This document shows, piece by piece, positions 5,196-5,484 of a DNA stretch of 5,484 nucleotides (positions within the stretch are counted from its first letter, which is position 1; the number at the start of each line of letters is the position of its first letter). Under the pieces are notes generated by a model. It ran no database searches and had not been told where the DNA came from. It worked only from the letters and a program-made list of their open reading frames with translations. The stretch comes from Bacteroidota bacterium (lineage in GTDB: Bacteria > Bacteroidota > Ignavibacteria > Ignavibacteriales > Ignavibacteriaceae). The DNA lies in NCBI GenBank assembly GCA_021778375.1, contig JAJYCM010000190.1, positions 1 through 5,484 on the forward strand, in the 5' to 3' direction. The translations under genes and the position numbers were made by a program.

Positions 5196-5484
5196 TTACA
5201 ATATTTTAGTAACCTTATTCTGTTTATCGACGAGAACAATCTTCGGTTTATGTGTTTTTGCTTCTTCCTGGGTCAATTCAGAATAAGTAATTATAATTAC
5301 TTCATCTCCGACAGCGCCAAGCCTAGCAGCCGGTCCGTTTAGACATATCATTCCGCTTCCTGCGGGACCTTCAAGCGTATAAGTCTCGAATCTGTTTCCG
5401 TTATTTACATTCACTACTTGTACTTTTTCAAATGGCAATATATCGGCAGTAGAAAGCAAATCTTTATCTATTGTTATACTTCCT
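5196..5484 (-). CDS. panD: Aspartate 1-decarboxylase, alpha chain and cleavage site (5' partial)
   Basis: PanD converts L-aspartate to beta-alanine for pantothenate and CoA synthesis in the cytoplasm. It is made as a proenzyme that cleaves itself between Gly24 and Ser25, turning the serine into the pyruvoyl cofactor. The window edge falls almost exactly there: the first complete codons are GGA (5483-5481) and AGT (5480-5478), giving GSITID. With that anchor, E. coli numbering fits without gaps: R54, T57-Y58 (NGNRFETY) and N72-G73 (LNGPAARLGAVGD) are present. The 95 visible residues plus 23 missing ones give about 118, normal for PanD. The beta-chain residues K9 and H11 lie outside the window. 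Translation ends at TAA 5198-5196. The in-frame TTG at 5459 is not the start, since it lies inside the alpha chain. The gene is the first visible one of the minus-strand cluster. Confidence 0.96.
   Translation of the reverse strand, partial: GSITIDKDLLSTADILPFEKVQVVNVNNGNRFETYTLEGPAGSGMICLNGPAARLGAVGDEVIIITYSELTQEEAKTHKPKIVLVDKQNKVTKIL

Noticed and set aside
5105..5239. N-terminal extension of the secreted protein to an in-frame ATG at 5239
   Set aside because: It overlaps the panD coding region, lacks a good ribosome binding site and would bury the signal peptide 45 residues inside the protein.
5457..5459. TTG as the panD start
   Set aside because: It lies inside the alpha chain; the processing site GSITID is encoded upstream of it and the frame is open to the window edge.

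Overview
The window is AT-rich bacterial chromosomal DNA that reads as an ordinary housekeeping neighbourhood. No mobile element, CRISPR array, RNA gene or phage gene is visible. The protein types point to the Bacteroidota/Chlorobi/Ignavibacteriota group, most likely an Ignavibacteria-like organism. They include a membrane-anchored protein of the VWA/glutamine-amidotransferase-like family ending in EWFFRKRWGL, and an arginyl-tRNA synthetase with an SANPTGPL type class I signature. A LytR_C protein sits next to RsfS, and there is a small secreted protein of a type I associate with this group. Shine-Dalgarno-like sites precede most starts. The taxonomic placement is inference from protein style, not from a marker search.

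Layout. Positions 1-1164 (+) hold the C-terminal 387 residues of a large envelope protein whose N-terminus lies outside the window. A 146-nt gap follows (1165-1310), with a 7-nt repeat array, a 9-nt tandem repeat and a possible 26-codon microORF. Next comes a ComF-family phosphoribosyltransferase (1311-1994, +). The remaining genes lie on the minus strand, transcribed right to left: panD (5484-5196, 5' end cut off by the window), a small secreted orphan protein (5104-4613), a LytR_C membrane protein (4573-4085), rsfS (4073-3675) and argS (3629-2001). comF and argS converge tail to tail with only 6 nt between their stop codons.

How the genes fit together. The minus-strand genes are closely spaced (gaps of 91, 39, 11 and 45 nt) and could form one transcript. 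It would combine pantothenate/CoA precursor supply (PanD), envelope functions (the secreted protein and LytR_C), ribosome silencing (RsfS) and tRNA-Arg charging (ArgS). A joint growth-related role is plausible but is inference.

The most notable sequence-level observation is start-codon use. Four of the five genes with both ends in the window begin with TTG or GTG rather than ATG, and in each case no ATG alternative exists. The least understood gene is the Tyr/Gly/Asn-rich secreted protein at 4613-5104. I did not find a clearly new multi-gene system here.
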